Made by a program: the position numbers and the translations under genes
Shown: positions 23,758-32,679 of the stretch, in pieces
How the letters are laid out: every line of letters starts with the position of its first letter
Numbering within the stretch: position 1 is the first letter of the stretch
Notes under the pieces: generated by a model
What the model saw: only the letters and a program-made list of their open reading frames with translations
The model's database searches: none
Told to the model about the DNA's origin: nothing
Source: Elusimicrobia bacterium HGW-Elusimicrobia-2
Lineage (GTDB): Bacteria > CG03
Length of the DNA: 47,000 nucleotides
Assembly (NCBI GenBank): GCA_002841685.1
Contig: PHAM01000005.1
Coordinates: 1 to 47,000, forward strand
Direction of reading: 5' to 3'

Positions 23758-25774
23758 AAAATCATTGGGAATTGCCGCGCTGATAGGCTTTGCGGCGGTT
23801 GTCTTTTTTTTCAGGGACATTGTTTTCACTTCCCAGACATTTTTCCTGAGGGATACCCTCATACAGTTCTTTCCCTGGAATTTTTTCAAAAGAGCATGTG
23901 TCAGTCAGGGGATAATACCCTTCTGGAATCCTTTTTCTCACTGCGGTTTGCCTTTTGCGGCCGCCATGCAGCCGGGCTTGTTTTATCCCCCGAACATAAT
24001 TTTTTATGTTTTGAATTTTGTTTCCGCCTACAAGATCTATATCGTCTTTCACATTTTCATAGCGTTCATTTCAATGTTCATGTTCATGAGGGAATCCGGC
24101 CTCGATAAAGAGGCCTCTTTTCTTTCGGGCATCATTTTCGCCTTTAACGGTTATATTCTGACGAAAATAGAATTTTTAAGCGTCCTGGGAACATCCGTGT
24201 GGCTGCCGGCGGCCTTTCTCATCATCATGAAGTCGCGCGGCAAAACGGATTTCAAAAGGATTTCGGCGCTGGCTCTCGTTTTCTCGTTTCAATTTTTAGC
24301 GGGACACCCTCAGATTCTTTTTTACGAGATATTCGCGCTTTTTCTTTATTGCGCCGCTTTGTTTTTTTTCGCGGGCCCAAAACGGACAAGGCCTTTTGTG
24401 ACATTGGCCCTCGGCGGGATACTCGCCATGATGATATCCGCCGTCCAGTTCATTCCTTCCGTGGAGTTCGTCCTGAATTCCATCAGGGGCAGGGGCCTCC
24501 CGGCCGCGATCGTAATGACGAATTCTTTTTCGCCGGGGATGTTTGCGTATTTCTTTAATCCTTTTCTGAAATACAGTACCAACGATTGGCCTTACGGCTG
24601 TTATGTGGGGATAATAGCTTTTGCGCTCTTTCTTTTTTCCTTTAAATCACGGGAGAAAAGCGTTAAATTCTATTGGGCGCTTTTTGCCGTTTCAATTTTC
24701 GCGGCGCTCGGCGATAACAATCCGCTTCTGGGGGTGATACTGAAAGCTTTTCCGTTTCTCAGAGCTTTCCGTTATCCCTCCACAATACTATATTTGAGCG
24801 TTTTTTCCCTCGCCGCCGCCGCGGCCTATGCTTTGGCGGCGCTGCGCGTTTCAAAGCAAATAAAAATTCTCATTATTTTGACGGTTATGTCCGAGCTTTT
24901 CATAACCGGACAGAAATTCAACTTAACATTAGATAAAAAAATATTCACCGTTTACGGCGATAAAATAAATTTTCTGAGAAAACAGAAAGGTTTTTTCAGA
25001 TATTTCGTTTCGCCCGCAACCGATAAAGCCGGGATTTATGACTGGAGTGAGTGGAAAGACAATCTTTACGGCGACACGGGCCTTGTTTTCGGCCTTCACA
25101 ACGCCTCGGGACAGAACATAGACCTGGCTGATTACAATGATTTCGCAAGAAGCCTTTACAGCTTTGGCAATCCCGACAAGGCGCGCAAATTGCTTTCAAT
25201 GATGAGTGTCAGGTTCCTTCTGACAGATTATAAAATTGACTCTGATAAATGGAAACTCCGCCTGGAAAATCCGCCCGCCCCGCACGATGTGTATATACAT
25301 GAGAACAGCGATTTCCTGCCGAGAGTTTATTTCGCCGAAAGGGCAAAGACTCTTCCGAAGGAAGAAATCCTTGATTATATGAAATCCGATTCCTTTGATC
25401 CGCGGGAAGAAGTCGTTATCCAGAAAGAGATTCCAGCGCCCGCGGCGAATGCCATCAATGGCAAGAAAGGCAAAGCTGTTATAATGGAAGATATAATAAA
25501 CAAGGTCTCAGTCACGGTCTACGCGCCGAATGACGCGTGGCTCGTTATGACGGACGCTTTTTATCCCGGCTGGAAGGCCACCGTAGACGGCAAAAGAACA
25601 GAGATCCTCAAGGCGAATTATTTTCAGAGGGCCGTTTTTGTCCCGAAGGGGAGCCACATCGTTAATTTCTCATACAGGCCCCGCACTTTCATGGCCGGTT
25701 TCGCCATAACTTTTTTCTCGCTAATGTTTCTTCTCTATAAAATCAGAGCGGCTCGCTCTCATCCGTTTGGATGA
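23747..25774 (+). CDS. YfhO-family membrane protein (GT-C-like)
   Basis: 675 residues from ATG 23747, preceded by gagggaagg; a TTG at 23732 is an alternative. The N-terminus has FFLRDTLIQFFPWNFF and IPFWNPFSHCGLPFAAAMQP, the first-loop hallmark of YfhO proteins. About twelve hydrophobic segments follow, then a soluble region ending in AWLVMTDAFYPGWKATVDGK, the typical YfhO C-terminal motif, and a last helix. YfhO proteins are implicated in glycosylating lipoteichoic acid or other surface polymers in Firmicutes; the substrate here is unknown. The gene overlaps the preceding one by 11 bp, and its 3' end overlaps the convergent gene by 54 bp. Confidence 0.85.
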   Translation: MKNKKSLGIAALIGFAAVVFFFRDIVFTSQTFFLRDTLIQFFPWNFFKRACVSQGIIPFWNPFSHCGLPFAAAMQPGLFYPPNIIFYVLNFVSAYKIYIVFHIFIAFISMFMFMRESGLDKEASFLSGIIFAFNGYILTKIEFLSVLGTSVWLPAAFLIIMKSRGKTDFKRISALALVFSFQFLAGHPQILFYEIFALFLYCAALFFFAGPKRTRPFVTLALGGILAMMISAVQFIPSVEFVLNSIRGRGLPAAIVMTNSFSPGMFAYFFNPFLKYSTNDWPYGCYVGIIAFALFLFSFKSREKSVKFYWALFAVSIFAALGDNNPLLGVILKAFPFLRAFRYPSTILYLSVFSLAAAAAYALAALRVSKQIKILIILTVMSELFITGQKFNLTLDKKIFTVYGDKINFLRKQKGFFRYFVSPATDKAGIYDWSEWKDNLYGDTGLVFGLHNASGQNIDLADYNDFARSLYSFGNPDKARKLLSMMSVRFLLTDYKIDSDKWKLRLENPPAPHDVYIHENSDFLPRVYFAERAKTLPKEEILDYMKSDSFDPREEVVIQKEIPAPAANAINGKKGKAVIMEDIINKVSVTVYAPNDAWLVMTDAFYPGWKATVDGKRTEILKANYFQRAVFVPKGSHIVNFSYRPRTFMAGFAITFFSLMFLLYKIRAARSHPFG

Positions 25775-27319
25775 TATATCCCCGATGACCTTTACAGATA
25801 ATTCATTGTTGCGGTTTAATAGGCAGTAAAGCGCGCGGGAACCGGCCAGTTCCTCGCCGGCGACGATAAAAAGGCTGTCTTTTTTCAGAGCGTTATATGT
25901 GCCGTCTATATTTTCCGCGGAAATCACATATTTTATCCTGTTTTCTCTTGACGGCTCTGCCGGATTTATTTTTTCAAAAAAAAGCGGCAGGATGTAAGGG
26001 TGCACTAATCTATCTGACAGCACTATGTATTTGTGATGCCCCCGGGCCGTTCGTGCGTAATTGAACGCCTCTATCGCGGGGTTCTGGAACCAGTCGCGGG
26101 ATTCGGCGGGATAACTGTAGAAATAAGTTTTAATGAACAGCGCGGAATTTAGAATGAAAAATAAAATCAATAACACCGCTATGATCTTGCCGCCGCTCTT
26201 TTTCTTTCTGAGAGTTTCGTAAAGTTTGAATGCGCCGTATGATGAGAGGATTCCCAAAAAAGGCATGCTTATAATCGATCGTAACGCATGGGGCGTTCCT
26301 TCATTTGTGAAGGCGGCGGGTAAAATGCCTATCAGAAAAAACGAAACAAGAAGGAGCAATTTCTTTTTTTCATTTCTGAAAGCAAACAATATCCCGGCGG
26401 GAATAAACAGCGCCATAATATGCAGGTACTGGCCGAAACCGGATATTCCGTGCCGCAGGTTCGCGTCGCCGGATATAAACAAAAAATCAGGCGAAAGGTG
26501 CTTGAAGAAATTTTTCAGGAAAACAAAAAGCGGTCGGCCGGCGGTTAAAAAAACAGAGAGTTCTGCGTGACGCGGGCTCTTATAAAGGAATAAAGGGGTA
26601 TATGCCGCCGAGGCAAGAAAAAAAAGAATAAATAAGGAAAATCCAGCGCAGCGTGAAAAACTTCTATTGTTTTTCATCGCGGAAATTAGCTCTTTGCGGT
26701 AAATAATAAAAAGAGCTAAAAGCATCAGCGGAACGGAAATTTTCGCCGCGGTGTAGGAATTCAGCGCAAGTCCGAAAGCCAACGCGGAAACTGTAATTGA
26801 CGCCGGTTTGTGGAAACTCCTGAAAAAAAAGAAAAGGCCGGTTGTTATAAAAAACGGTGAAAGGATGGCTCTGAAAGCCACTCTGCTGAAATGCAGATGC
26901 CATGGTGACAGCGCGATAAAGAGAGCAGCGGCAAGCGCGGTTTTCGCGCCGAAAAGCTCTCTGGACAAAAGAAAAACGCTTAAGACGGTTAAAATCCCCG
27001 TCAGGGCGGCGAGTAATCTTGTTGAGAATACGCTCAGATCAAATAAAGCTATAAACGGAATGGAAAGATAAACATAAAGAGGTTCCAAAAAATCAATATT
27101 ATGATGATTAATGACCCACGGCAGGATCCTTCCGCGCATGTCGGCGCCCGATTTCAGGATGCAGAATGAGTCATAGCCGTTGGCCGCTTCGTCGCAATAA
27201 ATACCGCAGGGTATTTGCCCCAGTTTATAAATCCTTAAAAAAGCGGATAACGCGAGTATCAGAATGAGCGCCGCGTATATTTTTCCGCGCGGAGATAATA
27301 ATGTTTCGTTCAATTTCAT
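25721..27319 (-). CDS. GT39-like membrane glycosyltransferase (GT-C)
   Basis: 532 residues on the minus strand. The first loop reads IPCGIYCDEAANGYDS with Asp43-Glu44, the GT-C acidic pair of ArnT/PMT-type enzymes. About eleven hydrophobic segments and a short soluble C-terminal part follow. Motifs such as LSPWHLHFSRVAFRAILSPF and TPHALRSIISMPFL fit the GT39/PMT_2 group. It is the second gene of a two-gene minus-strand operon, seven bases after the gene at 27327-29126. Its tail overlaps the plus-strand YfhO gene by 54 bp. Sugar and acceptor are unknown. Confidence 0.83.
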   Translation of the reverse strand: MKLNETLLSPRGKIYAALILILALSAFLRIYKLGQIPCGIYCDEAANGYDSFCILKSGADMRGRILPWVINHHNIDFLEPLYVYLSIPFIALFDLSVFSTRLLAALTGILTVLSVFLLSRELFGAKTALAAALFIALSPWHLHFSRVAFRAILSPFFITTGLFFFFRSFHKPASITVSALAFGLALNSYTAAKISVPLMLLALFIIYRKELISAMKNNRSFSRCAGFSLFILFFLASAAYTPLFLYKSPRHAELSVFLTAGRPLFVFLKNFFKHLSPDFLFISGDANLRHGISGFGQYLHIMALFIPAGILFAFRNEKKKLLLLVSFFLIGILPAAFTNEGTPHALRSIISMPFLGILSSYGAFKLYETLRKKKSGGKIIAVLLILFFILNSALFIKTYFYSYPAESRDWFQNPAIEAFNYARTARGHHKYIVLSDRLVHPYILPLFFEKINPAEPSRENRIKYVISAENIDGTYNALKKDSLFIVAGEELAGSRALYCLLNRNNELSVKVIGDISSKRMRASRSDFIEKKH

Positions 27320-27326
27320 CTTGTGT

Positions 27327-29126
27327 TCAATCCGGGTCTGCCGGAAGACTTTCTATGATACGGGGATTCATCTGTACGGCTATGTTTAATTCACGCCCGG
27401 ACAATTCCCTGTCACCCAGTATCCCATAAACAGAACTGAAAACAATATGCGCGTAAGCGTCGTTAGTGATATCGTAAATATAAATAGACCTGCCGCAGAC
27501 TTTGACAGGTTTTTTTGCGCGAAAGTAGGCAAAAAAATGTTTGTTCGCGAAATTAACTCCAAGCAGATGCATAACGCTTATGGCAAAAAATTCCCTGTCA
27601 GGGTTTTGAGGCATCAAAGAAAGTTTTTCGTTAGTCAGCAGAGGGGGGCACATGCACCACTGGGAATTTATGCCGTAATACGACGGTGATGCTGTCCCGA
27701 AATATGAGAGTATGAGCGCCGGTTTGTTTTCTTTTTTCCACCATTTCTCAAGATATTTAAGATCCTGCCCCCAATCCAGATTAGAGTCGGCAAGATATTT
27801 CCAGCCGTTTTTGGCTCCGCCGAAAAGAATATTGAATTGCGAAATGTAGTGCGGAAAAATTATCAGATTTTCGGCAAGAGCGACCAGCAGTATTGCCGGC
27901 AGTAAGCCGCGCTTCAGCACAATCATCGCGCGGCCGGCGAAAAGAAAAACAAAAGGCCAAAGAATTATTATGTGGCGTATTCCTATATTGAGATTGCTGC
28001 GCGTTGCAAACAATAGAAATGAAATGGAAGGAATGATATAAAAAAGCTCAGAGCGCGATATCTTTTTTCTTTGTAGCGAAAAAAGCGCTATGGCCGATAT
28101 TATAAGTGAAACGAGGGTTGTTTTCAGAACAAATGCGGCGGGAAAATAAAACCACCATCCTTTGGTAGAGTACATACCGAAAAAATAGCTATTATGGCCT
28201 CGCCCCGCGTGATAGATGCTTTCCAGGATACCTTTGAGATAAATCCGCGGGAGAAATGATATCTTTGAAAAAAAAACAAAAACCGGCCGGAAAAATTCCG
28301 GCAAAACGCTAAGTTCTGTCTGTGAAAAGAAATTTCCGAAAACCGGTTCTGTGAAAAAACAGCAGCAGTTTATTATAAATGCCGTTACGGGTAATTGGAT
28401 TAAAAAAAACAGGATAAATTTTCTTTTATCGCTTGCAAAAATAAAAGCTGTCAAATGAAAAGCTATGAAATAGAAAATGCATGTGAATTTGCTGGAAAGA
28501 GCCAGCGCCCAAAAGATTGCTGACGGGATAAAATTTTTCAAATCCGTGTTCTGTGAAAATTTCCAGAGAAAGAACGATGCTATTACGGCCAGTGCCGCGC
28601 TCCCGAAATCAGTAGTGACAAGCCGCGCGTGAGCGAGGATGTTAGGCGACATGCAAAAAAGGCCGAGCGTTATGATTGCCGCGCTTTTTCCGTAAAGCGC
28701 TTTTGACCATTCAAACAGAACGATGGCAAGGGGCACGCCTAAAAGAAGAATCAGGCAACGTCCAATAAAAAGAAGCAGGCCGGTTTTATTTTTTAGCGCG
28801 TAAAGAGTTTTTCTGGCGAACATAATATCTTTTTGTATGTCCCAGTTACGAATGCGCACTTCTTCTTCATTTCGTAACAAACTGTTCGCCGGAGGCGTTT
28901 GCAGGGTTATCAATCGTGAACCTATTGCCGCCCAAAGCCTTAGAAGCGGCGGATGCTCTATCCCGAAATTAAAGTTTTTAAATTTGTGATAGGCTATACC
29001 GTCGGATAGATGAAGAGATTCATCCATCGTGGGGGACTTATTGATAATGCTTAAAACTCCAAGCACAAGATAGAGCGCAATGAAAGAGATCTTCGCGTAA
29101 TTATATAATTTTACTTTCGTTGTCAT
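27327..29126 (-). CDS. GT39/PMT-like membrane glycosyltransferase (GT-C)
   Basis: 599 residues on the minus strand. Asp35-Glu36 in SPTMDESLHLSDGIAYH form the first-loop acidic pair, and GIEHPPLLRLWAAIG is the PMT_2 loop. About ten hydrophobic segments follow. The C-terminal third contains WKYLADSNLDWGQDLKYLEK, a stretch common in this subfamily. The final residues (GILGDRELSGRELNIAVQMN) look like a single TPR-like helix pair. It is divergent from the DUF47-PiT operon, across a 332-bp gap, and is probably co-transcribed with the next minus-strand gene. Confidence 0.83.
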   Translation of the reverse strand: MTTKVKLYNYAKISFIALYLVLGVLSIINKSPTMDESLHLSDGIAYHKFKNFNFGIEHPPLLRLWAAIGSRLITLQTPPANSLLRNEEEVRIRNWDIQKDIMFARKTLYALKNKTGLLLFIGRCLILLLGVPLAIVLFEWSKALYGKSAAIITLGLFCMSPNILAHARLVTTDFGSAALAVIASFFLWKFSQNTDLKNFIPSAIFWALALSSKFTCIFYFIAFHLTAFIFASDKRKFILFFLIQLPVTAFIINCCCFFTEPVFGNFFSQTELSVLPEFFRPVFVFFSKISFLPRIYLKGILESIYHAGRGHNSYFFGMYSTKGWWFYFPAAFVLKTTLVSLIISAIALFSLQRKKISRSELFYIIPSISFLLFATRSNLNIGIRHIIILWPFVFLFAGRAMIVLKRGLLPAILLVALAENLIIFPHYISQFNILFGGAKNGWKYLADSNLDWGQDLKYLEKWWKKENKPALILSYFGTASPSYYGINSQWCMCPPLLTNEKLSLMPQNPDREFFAISVMHLLGVNFANKHFFAYFRAKKPVKVCGRSIYIYDITNDAYAHIVFSSVYGILGDRELSGRELNIAVQMNPRIIESLPADPD

Positions 29127-29458
29127 AATTCGAAGTATATCAAATCCATGAATAATAAAAAATTCCCTTCTGCGTTTGTCACAATAAAAGTTTAATTATA
29201 CGAGATCAAACGACTTTCTCCCCTGAGAGACTATTTGGATCTCTTTGAAGCGCTAGACTCTCTAATGAAAAATTTTGAGGCGGAAAAGAGATTTGTAAAA
29301 GCCAGCAGCAAGACTGCCGGCAGCCAGAAACGCGCTCTTATTCCCATTGCGCGCAAATTCAGAAACCAGAAGTCCAAACCGTCAAAACGGTCTGCCGCAC
29401 TTCCTTCCGATGCTTTTTTTTTGTACACTTGCGAAACGATAAATTTAGGAGGTTGTCA
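29127..29458. other. Divergent intergenic region, 332 bp, mostly unexplained
   Basis: Lies between the minus-strand GT-C operon and the DUF47 gene. Bases 29127-29230 are AT-rich; a weak minus-strand promoter can be drawn (TTGATC at 29209-29204, TATTGT at 29186-29181). Bases 29231-29430 are open on both strands: a plus-strand frame reads through KNFEAEKRFVKASSKTAGSQ, and a minus-strand frame has a hydrophobic run (FWLPAVLLLAFTNLF). Neither has a convincing ribosome-binding site or a family I recognise. A clear agg-agg SD for the DUF47 gene is at 29447-29452. Confidence 0.5.
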
Positions 29459-30106
29459 ATGTTAGGATTCGGAAGAAAAAAGGAAAAGGAAGTCAGGGTT
29501 CTGATATGCCAGCATCTTGAGAACGTCCGCGCCACCGTGGAAAAAATGAAGCTCTCAATGAACGACTATCTCGCCGGCGATATTAAAAACGCCAAAGAGA
29601 ACGGTTTTCAGGCGCATCTCCTGGAAAAAGTGGCGGACGCCGGACGCAGGGAGATAATAGAAAAACTGCACAAAGGGGCGTTCCTTCCGGTTTTCAGGGA
29701 AGACCTCATCCGGCTCGTCGCCCAGCAGGACAAAATAGCCGACAGGGCGGAGAGCTGCTGTGACTTCTTCCTGACTCAGAGGCCTGCCATTCCCAAAGAG
29801 TTCGTAGAGCAATTCAAAGAACTCATGAATGCTTCGGCCATGACGATCACTCCCTACGTTAAAGCCATTGAAAACATGTTCTCGGATTATGCTGTGGTCA
29901 AGACGAATATAAGGGAAGTCAATACGCAGGAAGAAAAAGCCGACACGGTTGAATGGCACCTCACGAGGGATATCTTCTCTTCGTCGCTCCCGCTTGCTGA
30001 AAAATTGCATCTGCGCAGGTTCATATCGCATGTCGTGTGCATATCGGATGTCATAGAGGACGCCGCCGACGATCTTGACATCCTGATGGTGAAATACCAG
30101 ATTTAA
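29459..30106 (+). CDS. DUF47 (PhoU-like) phosphate transport accessory protein
   Basis: 215 residues from ATG 29459, with aggagg six bases upstream. The frame is open further upstream but without SD support. The sequence is all-helical and rich in charged residues, as in the PhoU-related DUF47 family: MLGFGRKKEKEVRVLICQHL, QDKIADRAESCCDFFL, NTQEEKADTVEWHLTRDIF and SDVIEDAADDLDILMVKYQI. Such proteins pair with PiT transporters and probably regulate them. The pit gene follows 18 bases downstream. Confidence 0.9.
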   Translation: MLGFGRKKEKEVRVLICQHLENVRATVEKMKLSMNDYLAGDIKNAKENGFQAHLLEKVADAGRREIIEKLHKGAFLPVFREDLIRLVAQQDKIADRAESCCDFFLTQRPAIPKEFVEQFKELMNASAMTITPYVKAIENMFSDYAVVKTNIREVNTQEEKADTVEWHLTRDIFSSSLPLAEKLHLRRFISHVVCISDVIEDAADDLDILMVKYQI

Positions 30107-30124
30107 TCATTTCTGACACCGGAC

Positions 30125-31066
30125 ATGTTTAAACTTCTTCCAGGTATTTATCTCGGTTGGGGCCTCGGCGCGAATGACGCCGCTAATGTTTTCGGCCCCC
30201 AGGCGCATTCGGGCATAATAAGTTACCGAGGCGCCATTCTTTTTACTTCCATCTTCATAATGCTCGGAGCTATGATAGGCGGAGCCAGGGGTTTTGAGCA
30301 CATAGGCGCGATGGTGCAGGGGCTCACCCCGGCGGAGATATTTATCGTGACGTTCTCAGCGGGCGTTATGATGAACCTGATGAGTTTTGCTAAAATCCCG
30401 GCTTCAACTTCGCATGCTATCGTGGGTTCCATGATAGGCGCGGGCCTGGCCGCGGGCAGCGCGGTGGATTATTCAAAGGTGATGAAATCCGTTTACTGCT
30501 GGATCGTCACTCCTATAGGCGCGGCGATCTTTACCGTTATTTTCTATCATCTTTTGAGTTTCATCTGGGCCAAGCGCATCAAGAACATCATGATGCTCAA
30601 CAGGACAATAAGGATAGCGTCTATAGTCATCGGCTGTTACGGCGCGTATTCTCTCGGCGCTAACAATCTGGCCAATGTCGTTGGTATCTATGTTGAAAGC
30701 GGCATGATAGGCGCTTTCAACGCCCAGATCCTGGGGGGGCTGGCTATTGTTTTCGGCGTTGTCACATATTCAAAAAATGTGATGTCAACGGTCGGCAGCG
30801 GCATAACGGTGCTGGACCCTTTCAGCGCTCTCGTGACGATTTTAAGCGGCTCGCTGGTTCTGCATATTTTCGCTCAGATGGGCGTGCCGGTGTCGTCATC
30901 CCAGGCCGTCGTCGGCGCCGTTCTCGGCGTGGGCCTTGTAAAAGGCGCTAAAACCGTCAGTTATGGAAAACTGGCCCTGATATTCGCCGGATGGGTCGTG
31001 ACTCTCGCGGGCACCGTCCTGTTCAGTTTCCTGGCCTGCAAGGCCTACACTAAATTCTTTATCTGA
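30125..31066 (+). CDS. PiT-family inorganic phosphate (cation-coupled) transporter
   Basis: 313 residues with about nine to ten membrane segments. The inverted-repeat PiT signatures are GANDAANVFGPQ in the first half and GANNLANVVGIYV in the second. PASTSHAIVGSMIGAG and PVSSSQAVVGAVLGVG are the paired re-entrant loops. It is a short PiT form without the large cytoplasmic loop, as in archaeal-type PiT. Together with DUF47 it forms a two-gene phosphate-uptake operon. malQ starts seven bases after its stop, so the transcript may continue. Confidence 0.92.
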   Translation: MFKLLPGIYLGWGLGANDAANVFGPQAHSGIISYRGAILFTSIFIMLGAMIGGARGFEHIGAMVQGLTPAEIFIVTFSAGVMMNLMSFAKIPASTSHAIVGSMIGAGLAAGSAVDYSKVMKSVYCWIVTPIGAAIFTVIFYHLLSFIWAKRIKNIMMLNRTIRIASIVIGCYGAYSLGANNLANVVGIYVESGMIGAFNAQILGGLAIVFGVVTYSKNVMSTVGSGITVLDPFSALVTILSGSLVLHIFAQMGVPVSSSQAVVGAVLGVGLVKGAKTVSYGKLALIFAGWVVTLAGTVLFSFLACKAYTKFFI

Positions 31067-31073
31067 AAAAGCA

Positions 31074-32525
31074 ATGAATTTGAAACGGCGCAGCGGATTA
31101 ATCCTTCATCCCACAGCGTTTTCTTCTCCTTACGGCTCGGGCGACTTCGGCTCATCCGCCCGGGGCTTTATTGATTTTCTCGCCGTCTCGGGGATGTCTC
31201 TCTGGCAGGTTTTGCCTCTTCAGCACAGCGCCTTTGATTCGCCCTACGACTGCGTCTCATCCTGCGCGGGGAATCCACTGTTGATAAGTGTGGAGGGCCT
31301 TCTTGAGAAAAAACTTCTCCGTAAAAAACCGGAGATTCCCGGTTTCCGCGATGATAAGGTTCTGTTCCGTCGTGTTATAGCTTTTAAAAACAGGATACTC
31401 AAAGAGGCTTTTGAGAATTTCAAACCTGATAAATGCTTTGAGGGATTCTGCGAAAAAAATTCGGCGTGGCTCAACGATTACTGCGATTTTATGACGCTCA
31501 GGGAAAGGCACGGATCGCCCTGGACAAAATGGCCATTTTGGGCGAGGATGAGACGGGAACCGGACATGACGCGCATGCGCGAAAAAAACAGCCGGATTAT
31601 TCTGAGGCACAAATTCATACAGTATTTATTTTTCAGCCAATGGAATGAACTGCGCCTTTACGCGAGGAAAAAGGGAGTAAAGATAATAGGCGATATGCCG
31701 ATGTTCGTTTCGCGCGATTCCGCGGACGTGTGGGCGCACAAGGAACTTTTCCTGCTGACAAAAAATGGAAAACCGAAATCCATTTCCGGGGTGCCGCCGG
31801 ATTATTTCAGCAAAAACGGACAGGTCTGGGGCAATCCCGTCTATGACTGGAAGGCCATGAAAAAAAACTCTTTCACATGGTGGAAGAGAAGGCTCGGATT
31901 ATCGTTTGAGATGTTTGATTTCGTCAGGATAGATCATTTCAGAGGATTCTATTCATACTGGAAGATACCCGCGGAAAATAAAACGGCGAAAAAAGGCAGA
32001 TGGACCAGGGTGCCCGGCCTTGAGCTTTTTGCCGAGATCAAAAAAACTTATCCGTCTGCGCCCGTAATAGCGGAAGACCTCGGTTACATACCGAAGCCCG
32101 TGAAGAAATTCAGGATGAAGCTGGGTTTTCCCGGCATGAAAGTGCTGCAGTTCGCCTTTTCGCTCGGCGATAAAAATCAGTTTCTTCCGGCTAATTACGA
32201 GAGAAACTGCGTGGTTTACACCGGCACTCATGACAATGACACGCTCATCGGCTGGTATGCGTCATGCAGCGTGTACCGCAGGAGGAACATACGCAAATAC
32301 CTCGGGGAGGTGCGGGACCTGAATTCACAGATGATGGAACTTGCCATGCGCTCAAAGGCGGCTTTCGCTTTATTCCCCATGCAGGATATTCTCGGCCTGG
32401 GGCGCAAGGCGCGCTTCAACACGCCGGGCACATGGAGAGGCAACTGGTCATGGCGCATGGAAGAGATCCCCTTTGATAAAGCCCGGAGCATAAAAAAACT
32501 CTGTCTTCTCGCCCGCCGCAAATGA
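31074..32525 (+). CDS. malQ: 4-alpha-glucanotransferase (GH77)
   Basis: 483 residues, typical length. It starts KRRSGLILHPTAFSSPYGSG, then DFG. The three GH77 catalytic regions are present: the nucleophile Asp in DFVRIDHFRGF, the acid/base Glu in VIAEDLGYIP and the stabiliser Asp in TGTHDNDTLIGW. It disproportionates alpha-1,4-glucans and would act with the two GH57 enzymes at 2535-6400 in glycogen turnover, although it sits in a separate operon. Element E2 begins 20 bp after its stop. Confidence 0.95.
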   Translation: MNLKRRSGLILHPTAFSSPYGSGDFGSSARGFIDFLAVSGMSLWQVLPLQHSAFDSPYDCVSSCAGNPLLISVEGLLEKKLLRKKPEIPGFRDDKVLFRRVIAFKNRILKEAFENFKPDKCFEGFCEKNSAWLNDYCDFMTLRERHGSPWTKWPFWARMRREPDMTRMREKNSRIILRHKFIQYLFFSQWNELRLYARKKGVKIIGDMPMFVSRDSADVWAHKELFLLTKNGKPKSISGVPPDYFSKNGQVWGNPVYDWKAMKKNSFTWWKRRLGLSFEMFDFVRIDHFRGFYSYWKIPAENKTAKKGRWTRVPGLELFAEIKKTYPSAPVIAEDLGYIPKPVKKFRMKLGFPGMKVLQFAFSLGDKNQFLPANYERNCVVYTGTHDNDTLIGWYASCSVYRRRNIRKYLGEVRDLNSQMMELAMRSKAAFALFPMQDILGLGRKARFNTPGTWRGNWSWRMEEIPFDKARSIKKLCLLARRK

Positions 32526-32545
32526 TTTCTTCCCAAAGTGATAGG

Positions 32546-32662
32546 GCAGAGCAGGCGGTACCCGTAGACGGCTGCTCGCGAGTGCGGCTCGCTGCCAATT
32601 CGTTCGGGGCGCGGGTAAATCCCCTCACTCATATGGCCCGCTACGGCTACCGCCTGCTCTGC
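32546..32662 (+). repeat. Structured dispersed element E2 (inverted ends)
   Basis: 117 bp between malQ and the aldo/keto reductase. The arms at 32546-32567 and 32641-32662 are complementary at 21 of 22 positions (gcagagcaggcggtacccgt versus its inverted partner). The interior is about 80% alike with E1 (16950-17114) but lacks E1's internal segment of ~30 bp. Where the arms of E1 and E2 differ, one pair changes from C-G to G-C, keeping the stem. A GTG directly after the element (32665) is in frame with the next gene but is not the preferred start. Confidence 0.88.
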
Positions 32663-32679
32663 AGGTGCATAAACTGCCA

